Positions 1 through 64,000 of a DNA stretch of 64,000 nt are shown one piece after another. The notes below the pieces were generated by a model that was given only the letters and a program-made list of their open reading frames with translations, ran no database searches and had not been told where the DNA came from. Position numbers and translations under genes: made by a program. The stretch's first letter is position 1. Every line of letters begins with the position of its first letter. The DNA is from Kuschelorhynchus macadamiae (lineage: Eukaryota > Arthropoda > Insecta > Coleoptera > Curculionidae), in NCBI GenBank assembly GCA_030620095.1, contig JAUTXW010003409.1:310001-374000 (forward strand), given 5' to 3'.

Positions 1-796
1 GCATATTCAGGAAACAGTGGGGGTGTCAAAATCACAAACGCAAAGGATGTTAAGAAAACATAAATATAAGCCTTATAAAGTAAATGTAGTACAACAATTG
101 CATCCTGGAGATGCAGAAAGGCGTCTAAATTTTAGTAACTGGTATCTTCAAAAAACCCAAAATGACCCTTACTTCGGTAGCAAGGTTATATGGTCCGACG
201 AAGCCTATATAAGTTGTAGTGGTATTTTTAACAGGCATAATAATAGGCACTGGTATACGGAAAACCAATTTTTAACAAGAGAACGTTAGCAGCAAGGAAG
301 GTTTGGGTTTAGCGTCGCTTGCTTTATATTGGGAATAAATATTACATTCCATATTTACAATAATAATTTAACAGCAGATAGATATCTAGCAATTTTAAAT
401 CAAATACTACCAGATTTATTAGATAACTTGCCGCTAGCAAATCTGCACAATATTTACTTTCAGCAGGACGGTGCTCCTGCCCACAATGCGCAAATTATAA
501 AGCCATTTCTATTTGAAAATTTTCACGATCGCTGGATTGGTACAAATGGACCAGTAAGGTGGCCTGCTAGGTCGCCAGACCTCTCAATATTAGATTTTTT
601 CGTTTGGTCGTACTTAAAAAACAAAATTTACCTGAATCCAGTCAATACGATGGAGCAGCGGCAAAATGCAACCATTCAGGCATTTAGATCATTGGAAGAT
701 AGACCTATAATAATGATGAATGCTCTAAGAAGAATTCGCACTGTGTGCCAATTATGTGTTCGTGAGCGGGGCGGCCATTTTGAACAGTTTTTCTAG
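1..796 (+). pseudogene. Tc1/mariner transposase, DD41D type, one internal stop
   Basis: This is one reading frame from the left edge to 796, broken only by TAG at 287-289. It has an HTH remnant (SQTQRMLRKHKYKPY), first catalytic Asp in WSDEAYI, second in FQQDGAPAH and third in SPDLSILDFF. There are 41 residues between the last two, the DD41D spacing. It ends HFEQFF. The 5' end lies outside the window. The element's right terminal arm is probably 1061-1597. The bases at 797-1060 carry no recognisable gene. Confidence 0.8.
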
Positions 797-1060
797 TTAT
801 GTAGAATTTGTTTAGTATTGTGATTAAGTTTATCAAGATTATTAAGTTTATTTATTTCATAGTAAAAAAATGGTTATTAATTTTTTATGTTGTTTAATTT
901 TGCTTCTGGACACTTTTAATATCTACCCATATTTCCATGGCCAACTTACGTTTTTCTTTTAATATAGCGTTTATAAGGTTTAGTTTACGTCAAAAGTGCA
1001 TAGTGTGATACATCATTTTAAAGAGAAAAAAAAAGGCGAATTTTTTGGAATAAAAAAATA

Positions 1061-1597
1061 CAGGGTGTTCCATTTAAAAAATACTAAGTTTGGGCTATAT
1101 CTCAAAAACGGATTGTCTAAAAATTTGTGCGACTATAACACTAGATTCTACGTAAAAATATCTATCCACAGCAGTTTTTACCTTTTCTCTATCTGATAGG
1201 GTGTCCGAAATATGATACCACCCCCAAAAGCGCAAAATCTCTATTTCACCCTGTATCTCGGGAACGAAACGATGTGGCACAATTCTGTTTGCGGCATTCA
1301 AAGTTTCTCGAAAAAGTGACACAGGGTCGCGAAAACCGCAAAGTTATATCTCTGCTGGTTTCCGAGAAACCCTGTGATTACAAACAATCTGGGACACAGT
1401 GTATAGGGCAATCATTTATATTTGGCCACCCATTTTCAGGGTTTATTTTCGTAAACAGAAAAAAATAATGAAAACAAAAGTTGTATGGATTTCAGGGAAC
1501 TTCCTAGAAAAGATAATTTTGAATATACAGGGTAAGTCAGAAACTAGTACGATACCAAATTTTGGTTTTTTTTTAAAATGAAATTCCCTGTATATTT
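1061..1597. repeat. Terminal arm of DD41D-type element with several CAGGGT motifs
   Basis: The arm contains cagggtgttccattt at 1061, an inverted caccctgtat near 1250, cagggtaagtc near 1530 and an inverted attccctgtata near 1585-1597. The same mixture of direct and inverted termini makes up the arms of the element at 51926-54772, so this is probably the right arm of the transposase copy at 1-796. It is non-coding. Confidence 0.5.
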
Positions 1598-1769
1598 TTG
1601 ATTTTTTAGATTCTCGTTATTATTTCCTTTCCATTTCTGATACATCGTATCAGAAAAAAATGAATCTGCTGTATCTGAACACCAATATTCCACTTGATAT
1701 GTCATAAATGTAAAAAACCAAAGTTCTAGCATCGGTTTCGGGGTCCTATAAACGGAAAATTAGTGAATC

Positions 1770-2050
1770 TTTTAGGATGTATAAGCATTCTTACAATTTT
1801 AATAAACATGCGGGCTTCATCAGTCTACATCATACGTGGAAACCGATCGTTCCATCGAGACACGGTTCCTTGAACACGGGTGGACTATAAATGGCCAATC
1901 TAGGTCTCTGCGAGCTCATTTAGTATTTCGATCTCGTAAAGTAAAGAGAGTTTTAATCGTCGTGAAGATGCCTCTTGCAATCGAATGCGAAACGTCGGAA
2001 AGCGATTCCATTTTGACACGGTCTAATCCCAAGAACCATGGCTTTTTAAT
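1770..2050 (+). mobile_element. Relic of Penelope-like element 3' tail
   Basis: It aligns by eye with 30640-30870, the tail that follows a GIY-YIG nuclease fragment. Both have a 'taagcat.ct.acaatttt' start, a shared cgaaacgtcggaaag block, and end gacacggtctaatc..aagaacc. No intact frame remains. The block gaagatg...gcgaaacgtc has the spacing of a degenerate hammerhead-like core. Confidence 0.5.
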
Positions 2051-2194
2051 CCAGATCATATCAATAAAATTTTATAGACCAATGTGGTGATATTTACCAC
2101 TGCCGATATTTATAATCAGAAAACTGCCAAATTTGATCCGATGAAAATCTATAAGCTGTCCAGCCAATTATTTTTCAAGGAACGATCTCCAATA

Positions 2195-2700
2195 TTCAGT
2201 TTGGTGCAGCATTTTGGGGCATCAGCTTGTTAGGTCCGGTTTTTATCCATAACAACTTAAATGTGTTAAAATATCTGGAACTTTTAGAAAATCAAATTGA
2301 GCACTTTGTCGATGAACTACCACTTCAAACTTGGCAAAACATAATTTGGCAACAAGGCAGGGCACCACTCCATAATATTGTGACATTTAGAGATTTTGAT
2401 TCAAAATAATAATCAAGTATGGATGGGGAGATATGGAACAATCAGCTGTCCCGCGATCAGTCCAGATCTAACGCCCTTGGATACCTTCCTTTGGGGCTAT
2501 TTGAAAGATACAGTTTATAGATAAAGAAATAATAATATTGATGAAATTCAGAGAAAAATTGTTGAAGAAGTATGAAATTTAAAGGAAAATGAATACGAAA
2601 CAATTATAAATTGACTGGAACGCCAAAAAAGAATTTACGATATATGTGACGATGTTAATGGGGGACATGCAGATCATTTCATTCAGGATAGAAATTATAG
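2195..2700 (+). pseudogene. Decayed DD41D transposase, C-terminal half
   Basis: The fragments FIHNNLNVLKYLELL, WQQGRAPLHN and SPDLTPLDTFLWGYLKD are recognisable in two frames, and a terminal GGHADHFIQD is seen near 2660-2690. The second catalytic Asp is changed (QQG instead of QQD). Several stops and frameshifts are present. It is a relic distinct from the copy at 1-796. Confidence 0.65.
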
Positions 2701-3038
2701 GTTTTGTTTATTTTCTTGTTTATGGTTAAATATAAAATTGATTTAGTATACCATGCTCTAAATTTAGTAATAGATATTTACGATACAAGTGAGTTAACAG
2801 CATCAAGTAATGATGTTAACTCACATGTACCACATTTTATCTCCCTCTCACGCAGGACTGTTAAAATACACACATATTTTTATTAAACAAATTTTTCAAA
2901 AAGTTTAAAGTAAGCGTAAAAAACCTTTCTATTAGCTGTTACCTGTTTGCACTTTAGTCCTGCCACTCTGCGTTACCCCGGGCAATGTCAATTTAAGTAA
3001 CATCTTATTGACAGTTTTAATTTCTTTACTCAAAATGA

Positions 3039-3525
3039 TTGATTCAGAAAGAAGCATTCTTTTGGATATTGAGCAGGAAGCTTCCAGGGCAACTGACGGG
3101 TTGCTTTCCGAAAAATCCAGGCCAAAATAGGAGTATGTTTTCAATAGGTTCCAAAAATGGTGCAGAGAGAAGAATGTGCAGAACTATGGGAATGAAAAGG
3201 TACTTATTGTATGCTTTGGGGAGCTATTTACTAACTATAGACCTTCATCTCTCTGGGCGTTTTGTTTTATGATAAGAACGTTTTATGATATGATAGATAT
3301 CATATCTATTAAACTTAATATTGATATCAGCAAATTTAGAAATTTAGTCGCCCTCCTCAAAAGAAAATCGGAAGGATATCAATAAAAAAAAGTCAAGGGT
3401 ATTAGGCATGTATGAAGCAACCGGTTGACATTAATTCTTTTGGATCCTTGCCAAAAGAAATTGCTTTGTTTCTCAAACTTGAACATCCAGAAGAATATAC
3501 GGGGCATTGCTTCCCGAAGATTATC
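3039..3525 (+). pseudogene. Crypton-type tyrosine recombinase relic
   Basis: The reading frame starts MIDSERSILLDIEQEAS and, across frameshifts, gives EYVFNRFQKWCREKNVQNY, YRPSSLWAFC, NIDISKFRNLVALLKRKSEGYQ and then KEIALFLKLEHPEEYTGHCF. The first part resembles the N-terminal SAM-like domain of insect Cryptons and the last the start of the catalytic H-x-x-R box. The middle of the catalytic domain is missing, so this is an internally deleted relic. It is cut off at 3531 by a hAT fragment. A second Crypton scrap lies at 36302-36441. Confidence 0.6.
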
Positions 3526-3531
3526 TACGTC

Positions 3532-3769
3532 CAGGGGCGTGCGGTAAAATTTTAAGAAAGAGAAGCAATTTTTAGAAACTTACCTATTTGTAATGTAATT
3601 CGATTCTTCGATCAATTTTTGCAAATTCGTCAATGACGTCATCATAAAAACGTCGATGCTCCGACATATTTTAGAGAAGTTTATTTTCAATGGACAACAG
3701 CGATGTATGCAAAAGTCTCTCCTGCCCCGTTGAATTCCTCACGAATTTTTTTATACGTTTAAGTGTTGG
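3532..3769 (-). mobile_element. hAT element 3' end fragment
   Basis: Reverse complement, this matches the 3' end of the hAT copy at 30120-30368, including the terminus caggggcgtgcggt and the end of the dimerisation domain (MSEHRRFYDDVIDEFA). About 240 bp survive. The right border abuts the RNase H LINE at about 3770. Confidence 0.75.
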
Positions 3770-4380
3770 AAAGGATCATTGACAGGCATCTAATGGAGGG
3801 AGCACTAGCAGTCTCACGATCATGCTAATCAGCATACATATAGGGGAGGGCGATCAACGGAGTCGGCTCTCCACAGTATGGGGCAAAGGATTGAGAAGGC
3901 TTTACAATTTAAGGAAGCAGCTTTAGCTGTGTTTTTCGATGTGGGAGGAGCGTTTGATAGAGCACGGACAAACGCCATCTGCGACTCGCTCGCAGCCAGG
4001 AGCGTTAAAACGAATCTGGTGCGTTGTGTTAGAAGTACACTGCGGCGTCCAAGCGAGTCAGGGCGGGTATCAGATAGACATCGGGGTGCGAGGCGGATGC
4101 CCTCAAGGCAGCTGTCTCTCTCCGCACCTATAGTGTCTAGTCATGGACGGTCTGCTCAACAGACTCGTGGAGGCCGGCTTCTATGCACAAGCTTATGCGG
4201 GTGATGGATTGATTCTAATATCAGGCAAGTACTTGGGCATCATCTGCGAGAGAATGCAGATGACCTGTAATATATTGGAGGCATGGTGTAATGAGGTAGG
4301 TCTCACGGTTAATCCGCGGAAGACTGAGATGATCCTTTTTACAAGGAGAAGGAATTTAGGAGATTTTCGACCCCCCAAGA

Positions 4381-5205
4381 TTGTATGGTCAACAACTGAC
4401 CTTGGCAAAAGAGGTTAAATGCCTGGGGGTCACAGTAGATACAAAGCTGAGCTGGAAGACTCATGTCGATAGGCAGATAAGGAAGTCAATAGCGACCTTC
4501 TGGCAGCTCCGTAGCGCGGTAGGCACAACCTGGGGGCTAAGTCCTAGGGTCATGCACTGGCTGTATCAAGCAGTCATAAGACCCAGGATATCATACGGCT
4601 CAATAGTATGGTGGCCCTCGGTGGAGAGGAAAACCATTCGTTCCAGTCTTGCAAAAGTCGAGAGACTGGCTAGCCTAGCGATAACTGGAGCAATGAGGAC
4701 GACGCCGTCAGCAGCATTGGATGTCTGTCTATCATTGTCTACTTTCATTAAGAAAGAGGCTATGACAGCGCACTTGCGAATGAGAGACGCAGGAGCTTGG
4801 CATACCAAAGGTGAGGTTGTGGGTCATGCAAGGATCTCCCACATTGTGGAAAGAGAGATCCCCTTATCTACCTACAGAGTAGCACCCTCAGGCAGACTAA
4901 GATGGCATAAGGGTTATAGTATCTCAATCCCCGAAAGAGAGGACTGGGAGAGAAATAGGCTGGAGTTCTCCAGAGAGGCAATTGTTTGCTATACGGATAG
5001 TTCACGTATGACACAGTTGCAATCCTCTGGTGCTGGAGATTATATTGAGGCTATACAAACCGGGTCCAGCTTCCCTTTGGGGAAGTTTTCAACGGTGTTT
5101 CAGGCTGAGGTATATGCCATTCTAATGGCAATAACGATGAAGGAAGTCATAGAGGGGGCAGAGGGAGAAGATTGTCATATGCTCAGACAGTCAAGCAGCA
5201 CTTAA
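4381..5205 (+). pseudogene. RT thumb to RNase H segment of the LINE
   Basis: This is the longest open piece of the element (about 274 codons). Key stretches are VKCLGVTVDTKLSW, AITGAMRTTPSAAL and the RNase H start IVCYTDSSRMT, where the glycine-rich strand and first acidic residue are visible. The frame breaks at about 5200 before the rest of RNase H, and a frameshift separates it from the RT palm upstream. Confidence 0.7.
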
Positions 5206-5885
5206 GGCGCTCGACTCACCCATGACGGGATCAGGTTTGGTTCAGGAATGCGGTGACAGGCTAGAGCAGTTGGCGCGACGTAAAAGAGTGAAGTTGGTTT
5301 GGGTGCCAGGACACTGTAGGATTGAGGACAACGAGAGGGTAGATGAGTTTGCTAAACTCGGCGTCACCAGCCCGCATGTAGGACCAGAACCAGCTTTAGG
5401 CATCACTAGGCAGCAGATAAGGACAGCACTCGACGAATGGGCACAACATGAACTTCAACGTGAATGGGGCCAGTCCGGGGTCGAGAGCTAAAGACTTCAT
5501 TGTGAAGCCCGATAAGGGCCGAACAGAGTGGTTACTAGCCCGAGACAGGAAAGCTCTAAATTCCATCGTAGGAATAGTAACAGGGCACTGTCGATTGAGG
5601 AGACACCTCTTTGTGTTAGGCATTGAGGAAGATTCTATCTGCACAGAGTGTCAGGAAGAGGAGGAAACTCCTCGCGAGCGAGACTGCGACGAGATATTTT
5701 CGGCACTACGGTCTTACATAGGGACTAAGTTAAGGATCTTGCATGGAAGGATATGCAGACTTACATAGTAAGGACAGGCAGATTCAAGGACGTACACCTG
5801 ATGGCGGGTGGTGGTTGACGGAGGAGCTGGGGTAGACTGAAAGGGCCTTATAGGCCTACCAGTCAGGTCTCTAGACCTCCCTCTA

Positions 5886-5904
5886 ACTACTACTACTACT
5901 ACTA
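5886..5904. repeat. (CTA)n tail of LINE
   Basis: Six trinucleotide units follow the conserved 3' block cctccctctaa. The copy at 34058 ends in the same repeat, showing that it is the family's tail and not a chance microsatellite. Confidence 0.8.
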
Positions 5905-6364
5905 TGCTAAATAAATGAATATTATTATAACTATTATATTATATTACGAATTTCAAATTAAAAAAGAATAAATCAGTGAAAATACGTGCGGTAATAAAAA
6001 AGACTGAGGTAATGAAGCTCTTAACTTACCGACGAAGATAAATATGATTTAAAAACTATCCAGAGACCATAACTATTTGCATGAACCAAAGATGGCATAA
6101 CAAAATAATAAATTGTTATTTAGGGAAAAAATGTTATTATTAAATAATTCCATGTTAAAATAAAACAATATGTCATACGTGAAAGTAATTTATTAAACTT
6201 AAAAGTTTGTTATGACTCATGGAAAAGTATACTGTAATAAAAATTAACACATTCTGATCATACGACTTGACTACCTGAAAAGATAAAAAATAAAAATTAA
6301 ATAAAAAAAAGTGACATAAAAAGTTCAATATACCCCAGTTAAAAATATAAATGTCGGAAAGTAC

Positions 6365-60335
<53,971 letters not shown>

Positions 60336-60514
60336 CTGAAAAGTTAGGAAACTTTCAGAACGGAAGCTATAATTGTACCTGTTATTTCAGTAAGAGTATT
60401 TCCGTTTTTGAAAACTTTACCGAGTTGTATTAAGAGAGAACTGCACGCCAAAAAATGAAAAATCAGCGACAACGTCTAGTCTAGTTTAATCATAATAATA
60501 ACAATAATAATAAT

Positions 60515-62834
60515 GAGGAGGCACGAGTAATAGAACCACCGACCAAACAAGAGATCCCAGAATACTGGAAGAGTATTTGGTCAGAACCGAAACTACACAA
60601 TAATAACGCTTCATGAATTAAAGCCGAAGAAGATAGACACAAATGCTTGGAGGAACAAGAAGACTTTGCAATGACAACACAAGAAGTTGCAGAAACAATT
60701 AAGTACACTCTTAACTGGAGATGTCCTGGAATAGATAACATTCATAACTTCTGGTACAAACAGTTTACCTCCACACATGAAGCTCTCACTCGCCAAATTA
60801 ATTAAATTATTTTAAAACCTAGCACACTCCCCAATTTTCCCACCCAAGGAATAACATACCTTAAACCCAAAAACACTACGTCAAATCACCGACCTATTAC
60901 GTGCTTTCCAACCCTATATAAGATCATCACAGCCACAATTACCAGGAGAATAGAACAACATCTACAAATCTACAATCAACACAAAAACATTCTAACGGAA
61001 GAGCAAAAAGGGTGCAGGAAAAACAGCCGAGGATGCAAGGAGCAGCTAATTATAGACAGCGTTATCATGGAACAAACCAGGAAAAATTATAGAAACCTTC
61101 ATACTGGCTACATAGATTATAAAAAAGTCTTTGATTCGATAGCCCACAGTTGGCTAACCAGAGTACTAGAATGATATAAAGTCAATAAAAACATCAGGCA
61201 ATTTATTACGCAAATCGTGAGTACGTGGAAAACTAAAATCAACCTGAGAACACAAAAAGAGCACATCGAAACAGAAGAGATCTACATCAGACGAGATATG
61301 TTCCAGGGAGATTCACTCAGCGCTTTGTGATTCTGCCTTTGTCTCAATCAACTCTCAAACACACTGAATAACACAAACTTCGGATACCAAATTAAATACC
61401 AAAAAAATAACGTACACAAAATAAACCATCTCTTGTACATTGATAACATAAAATTATATGCAAGCACAAAGGCACAGCTAAAGGAACTCCTTTAAATCAC
61501 AGGAACGTTTACCCTGAACATCAACATGGAATTTGGTATAAGTAAATGCAAGCTTCTTCATATCAACAAGGGACAGTGGAAAGACCATCCTACGGGGGAA
61601 ACAATCAATAAAAAAGCTATAGATAACATGCTCAAAGAAGAAACTTACAGATACCTAGGCTTCCATCAAAGCAAAGCAAAATTAACCACACTCATATCAA
61701 ATCAGAGCTCAAGATGGAATTTAAAACCAGACTCACAAAGCTACTAAAAACAAAACTGAATTCCAGAAATCTAACGAAAGCTATTAACACCTTCGCCATA
61801 CTTATTCTTACGTATTCGTTTGGTATCATTAAATGGTCACACACGGATATAGAAAACATTCACACTCTCATACGCTCTGAATTCACTAAACACAGGAAGT
61901 TACATCCCAACGCATGCAAGGAAAGACTCACCATCGAGAGAAAAGAAGGAGGAAAGGGAATTATAGATATACAATCGCTAAATAAAAAACAGATTTACGA
62001 ACTCAGAAAATTCTTCCACAACAAACAAACTAACCTCCACAAGGCAATAGTGAAGGCAGACAAGAATTATACATCCCTCGATCTGTCTCAAACGAGTCAC
62101 GCACCAGACGCACACAGTCACATCCAATCACGACTAGAAAAAATGAACACCTGGTCTGAAAAAAACACTTCACAGAAGACACAGATACCACATAAAGCAA
62201 GACCAAGTGGTTACAAGAAAGACAGCTGTTCCCTGAAACAGAAGGCTTCCTGTTTGCCATCCAGGACAAAGGCATAGCAACCAGAAACTACCGAAAGCAC
62301 ATCATCAAGGACACAACCATTGAAGACGAGAGGTGTAGGAGGTGTCACCAGCAGAGACACATAACGAGTGGAAGTAGAATAATGGCCGGAACTGAATACA
62401 CCGCGAGATACAACTCAGCAGCGAAGGTGGTTCATCAAGCATTAGCCACAATATACAAACTAACGGAGAACACAGACCCTTAGTACCATTACACATCAAC
62501 ATCCAGAAGATCGCCAAATACACCGACTTGGCAATGGAAGTAAAAAGGCTGTGGAAACGGGAAAGAGTTATCATTGTTCCTCTCGTCATATCAGTAATAG
62601 GTCTCACCTCAACAACGTTTATACCGCATTTGGCTCAATTGGGACTTAATACAGACATTCACAGGAATATCCAGAAATAGGTCATTTTGAAAACATGTAG
62701 CATCGTTAGATCATTTCTTAATACACAATAGTTGTTTTTTTTTTCGTTTCCTTTTTTTTATTTTTATTTTTTGTACTGACTTGGTATAATCCCGTCGATA
62801 TAAAATACAACCACAGGAATACTGTGAGACATAA
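60515..62834 (+). mobile_element. R4/Dong-like LINE, 5'-truncated, between (TAA)n tracts
   Basis: It begins in mid-ORF (EEARVIEPPTKQEIPEYWKS) directly after an (AAT)n tract (60489-60514) and ends at (TAA)n 62835-62860. RT pieces: CRKNSRGCKEQLIIDSVIM-like at 61020, FDSIAHSWLTRV at 61130, LLYIDNIKLYAS at 61435 (second catalytic Asp is Asn), and the thumb at 61714-62040. The CCHC remnant is RCRRCHQQRH near 62335. It is the same family as 10264-14259 but on the opposite strand. Confidence 0.85.
61714..62277 (+). pseudogene. R4-like ORF piece after RT
   Basis: About 187 open codons: MEFKTRLTKLLKTKLNSRNL, FAILILTYSFGIIKWSHTDI, RKLHPNACKERLTIERKEGG and GIIDIQSLNKKQIYELRKFF. This is the thumb-to-linker part of R2/R4-type proteins, nearly identical in order to the minus-strand copy at 11081-11680. 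Confidence 0.75.
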
Positions 62835-62860
62835 AAATAATAATAATAATAATGATAATA
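62835..62860. repeat. (TAA)n tract between two R4-like copies
   Basis: A trinucleotide tract with one GAT interruption separates the 3' end of one R4-like copy from the start of the next fragment. Confidence 0.85.
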
Positions 62861-63240
62861 GACAGATAGATGGATGATATTAAGCTCTACGGTGGAAACC
62901 ATACCCAGCTTAAAAAGCTTATTGACGTGACATACATCTTCTCGAAAGAAATCCATATGGAATTTGGAATGGAAAAATGTAAAGCCTTAAAAATGGAAAA
63001 AGGCAAAGTCATTAATGGTGATGTAGGCCTATCCAATGGAGAAATAGTTCAAGCGATTAATCAAGAAGAGACCTACACATACCTAGGAGTCCAACAAGCT
63101 AGACTGCTCCAGCATAAGCAAGGAAGGACCAAGCTGAAAGATCAGTACGGTCAAAGGGTGCTCAGACAGAGCTGAACTGTTATTTAATCTTTATTCAAGC
63201 CTTCATCGAACAAAATGTCAAAAAAGAAAATGTTCCAAAT
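62861..63240 (+). pseudogene. Second R4-like family, RT palm fragment
   Basis: It starts at the catalytic motif (MDDIKLYGGNHTQLKKLIDV), then MEFGMEKCKALKMEKGK and EETYTYLGVQQARLLQHKQG. It is clearly related to but divergent from the neighbouring R4-like copies. It starts immediately at the (TAA)n tract, so it too appears 5'-truncated there. Confidence 0.75.
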
Positions 63241-64000
63241 ATTAAAGAAATGTGTTTTTCGAAAATCGATTTTTCAAGTTTTGGTCAGACCCTATACCAT
63301 AACGGGTCTACTGACTGTTTTTCGCTGATAAATATTAACATCATAAAAATAGGGTACCTAATTTTCAATTTTGCGGTTGTTTATGAAAGTTAAGTTAACG
63401 ATAACTTAACCGAGTGTGATAACTACCTATAAACAAAGTTTTGCTAAAATTAAAATACATATTAGCCTTGACAGAGGTTGCTATGGTTTTTAAAAACAAT
63501 TGAATTTGGAGAAGTTACTTTTATCACTTGTGGGCTTGGTAGATTGTTGCACTTTTTGTAAATTCTCGTGCTTTATTTCGTCTCTATTGGTGTAGACTAA
63601 AAGTTCTAAAGAGTAAATAACTGTGATTGTTTTTATCCTGGCCTACTCCATAAAATACAATTAAGTGGGAATTATCGCACGTTTTTAAGTGGCTTTATTT
63701 GGAAAACTATACATTTTAGACCTAGGTTATGTTATATAAAAGGTGTTTAGAATTGTTAAGAGAGTTCAAAAACATAAAATATACAGGGCGCCCCATTTAA
63801 AATAACGAAGTCACGGTCATTTCCGGGGGACATTCAATTGTTTTAACGTTACAAATGTTCACAATAATCAACACACCAAATTCCATATTTTTATCTCTAG
63901 CGATTTTCAAATGGCGCACTGTGTAGTAGTTGCATTGTGACCCGGTATAGTAAATCTTATACTAGGCCTTAGCACTTTTAAAAACATACCTGTAGTTTTT
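63241..64000. other. Intron sequence; DD41D-type terminus near 63784
   Basis: AT-rich intron. The motif cagggcgccccatttaaaat at 63784 begins a terminal-arm-like stretch that is cut by the window edge. Nothing else is recognised. Confidence 0.4.

Larger units (their letters stand above)
3770..5905 (+). mobile_element. 5'-truncated non-LTR retrotransposon with RNase H domain
   Basis: The coding remnants run in order: RT fingers and palm (FDVGGAFDRARTNA at about 3940; RGGCPQGSCLSPHL at 4100; YAGDGLILI at 4190, where the usual ADD is AGD), thumb (4390-4860), RNase H (IVCYTDSS at 4980; WVPGHCRIEDNERVDEF at 5300) and a C-terminal region (5450-5770). Several frameshifts split it. The 3' end carries a (CTA)n tail at 5886-5904. 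The RNase H domain places it in the I/LOA/R1-like part of the LINE tree; I cannot fix the clade. A shorter copy of the same family is at 34058-34602. Confidence 0.8.

Noticed and set aside
5886..5904. CRISPR-like or satellite array
   Set aside because: It is a short trinucleotide tail of a LINE, also seen at 34058. There are no spacers, and the window is eukaryotic.

Overview
The window is nuclear DNA of an insect. A beetle is my best guess, from the transposon families and the AT-rich introns, but I cannot name the species. One host gene crosses the whole window on the minus strand. It is a very long coiled-coil protein that I identify, with moderate to good confidence, as Bruchpilot (brp), the active-zone scaffold of insect synapses. 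Twelve consecutive internal exons lie between 60335 and 6365. They total 2460 bp, or exactly 820 codons. Every junction has GT-AG borders and matching codon phase, and no stop or frameshift was found. The 5' part of the gene lies beyond the right edge and the 3' end beyond the left edge.

Everything else recognised lies in the introns and is transposable-element (TE) DNA, mostly broken. Layout from left to right: 1-6364 holds DD41D Tc1/mariner relics, a Crypton relic, a hAT 3' fragment and an RNase H-bearing LINE. The intron 6578-14560 holds a complete CACTGG-ended element (CMC/Chapaev-like), a LINE tail and a near full-length R4/Dong-like retrotransposon lying between (TAA)n tracts. The intron 15206-20215 holds a Penelope-like element with an RT-like domain and a GIY-YIG nuclease. 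The introns between 21389 and 31932 hold CMC, DD82E, DD41D and Penelope fragments, a 276-bp (TA)n tract, a 20-bp minisatellite and a hAT element. The intron 32065-35571 holds a mariner split twice by LINEs, each with target-site duplications. The intron 35739-51467 holds a 1.75-kb tandem duplication, then a Jockey LINE inside a hAT inside a CMC element inside DD41D-type repeat DNA, followed by a complete DD82E element. The intron 51721-54881 holds a DD41D transposon with about 660-bp terminal inverted repeats. The intron 55034-60158 holds a DD82E relic with an unclassified poly-A retroposon, plus a large foldback. The right end, 60336-64000, has two more R4-like copies.

The elements do not cooperate as a host pathway. 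They form a layered record of insertions in introns of a conserved neuronal gene whose exons remain intact. No RNA genes, CRISPR arrays or prokaryotic features were seen. Family names rest on motifs and termini read by eye, not on database searches.
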